A stretch of DNA of 5,530 nucleotides from CAZKZZ01 sp964557375 (GTDB lineage Bacteria; Spirochaetota; Spirochaetia; SPDA01; CAZJBZ01), in assembly GCA_964557375.1 (NCBI GenBank), contig CAZKZZ010000199.1:1-5530 (forward strand), written 5' to 3'. The notes beneath the pieces were generated by a model, which was not told the origin of the DNA, made no database searches, and was given only the letters and a program-made list of their open reading frames with translations. The translations under genes and the position numbers were made by a program. Of this stretch, positions 5,007-5,530 are shown piece by piece (the stretch's first letter is position 1; each line of letters begins with the position of its first letter).

Positions 5007-5530
5007 ATGAACATGAAAAAAGCAATGATAGTTTTATTGGTACTTGTTACCGGATTGAGCGGCGCTGCATTTGCTGCAGGACAGATCGAAGAAGCCCAGC
5101 GGAACGCTCCCCCGGCGCGCCCGGCTTGGGATTTCAGTGATGAGGACCTGGTCAAAGTGACCGGCAAACTCTACTACGAGAACCTCATCCATCCCGAATT
5201 GAAAGACGGGTCGACTGTGTATAATCTGATGGTCCCCCGGATGTATCTCTACTCGGTAGAACTCGACGAGGGGAAAACAGTGACCGTCGAAGGGTACCTT
5301 ACGGATGAGTTTCCCGGACGCAGTCCCTGGATTGATGATGATGAAGTTGACGGCCAGTTCATCGCAGTGACCAAGGCTGTTATCGATGGCGAAGAGTACG
5401 AGCTCGACCATCCCATGTACGGGCCCCGATACAGTAATGACTTCAGGGGAGCTCCAAGGATGGGCGGTCCCGGGATGGCAGGACGCGGGATGCCCGGCCC
5501 ATGCGGTAAAGGCGGACGATGGGACGACCG
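5007..5530 (+). CDS. Exported small protein with OB-fold-like middle and Gly/Met/Pro-rich tail, 3' end beyond window
   Basis: The frame is open from ATG 5007 to the window end (174 codons plus two bases). GGAGG at 4995-4999 lies 7 bases before the ATG, an ideal ribosome site. Residues 1-23 are a typical Sec signal peptide: M-N-M-K-K, hydrophobic core about 6-17, then A-F-A|A with cleavage after Ala23. The mature part has beta-rich segments V-K-V-T-G-K-L-Y-Y (49-57), V-Y-N-L-M-V-P-R (71-78), T-V-T-V-E-G-Y-L (91-98) and F-I-A-V-T-K-A-V-I-D-G (118-128), an alternation that resembles OB-fold periplasmic proteins, although I do not recognise a named family. From about 148 the chain becomes rich in Gly, Met, Pro and Arg with one Cys166 (G-M-A-G-R-G-M-P-G-P-C-G), presumably disordered and possibly metal-binding or surface-interacting. 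It is the only gene in view behind the sigma-54 promoter, so it is likely induced by a specific signal. The function is unknown. Confidence 0.85.
   Translation, partial: MNMKKAMIVLLVLVTGLSGAAFAAGQIEEAQRNAPPARPAWDFSDEDLVKVTGKLYYENLIHPELKDGSTVYNLMVPRMYLYSVELDEGKTVTVEGYLTDEFPGRSPWIDDDEVDGQFIAVTKAVIDGEEYELDHPMYGPRYSNDFRGAPRMGGPGMAGRGMPGPCGKGGRWDD

Noticed and set aside
5034..5411. Open frame on the minus strand, 125 codons
   Set aside because: It lies antisense inside the exported-protein gene, which has a signal peptide, strong ribosome site and promoter; the minus frame has no recognisable motifs.

Overview
The window is a bacterial chromosomal segment of moderate G+C content. It is densely coded and has no RNA genes, CRISPR array or recognisable insertion sequence. 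The mix of families (a Uma2/DUF820 protein, a ribbon-helix-helix antitoxin, a plant/alphaproteobacterial-type glutamate-cysteine ligase, and a sigma-54 promoter in front of a small secreted protein) would fit a free-living spirochaete or another Gram-negative-type bacterium with RpoN. Nothing in the sequence fixes the taxon, so this placement is only a guess.

Left part, minus strand (bases 1-4142). In transcription order this strand carries: a remnant of a short-chain dehydrogenase/reductase (SDR) that keeps only the catalytic and C-terminal half; a glutamate-cysteine ligase of the GCS2 family; an ATP-grasp ligase resembling the glutathionylspermidine synthase/circularly permuted ATP-grasp group, whose start overlaps the ligase gene by 16 bases; and a phytanoyl-CoA dioxygenase-like Fe(II)/2-oxoglutarate oxygenase 18 bases further on. 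After 47 bases comes the start of a ribbon-helix-helix antitoxin that runs off the window. The three intact genes form a tight operon. They could make gamma-glutamylcysteine, extend it by one ATP-dependent amide bond (giving glutathione or a related thiol peptide), and then hydroxylate a product or substrate. That pathway is inferred from gene order and family, not shown.

Junction (about 4130-4186). The SDR reading frame stops abruptly at an in-frame stop at 4143-4145, where AT-rich upstream DNA of a divergent gene begins. The whole NAD(P)-binding half of the SDR is missing, so a deletion or insertion broke the operon's first gene here.

Right part, plus strand (4179-5530). A Uma2-family PD-(D/E)XK nuclease-like gene has a strong Shine-Dalgarno that favours the second in-frame ATG, and a GC-rich inverted repeat spans its stop codon. 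The 224-base gap after it holds a near-consensus sigma-54 (-24/-12) promoter, two adjacent palindromes about 55-75 bases upstream of the predicted start point, and a perfect 6+6 inverted repeat at the start point. This promoter drives a gene for an exported protein with a clear signal peptide, an OB-fold-like beta-rich middle and a Gly/Met/Pro/Arg-rich tail; it runs off the right edge.
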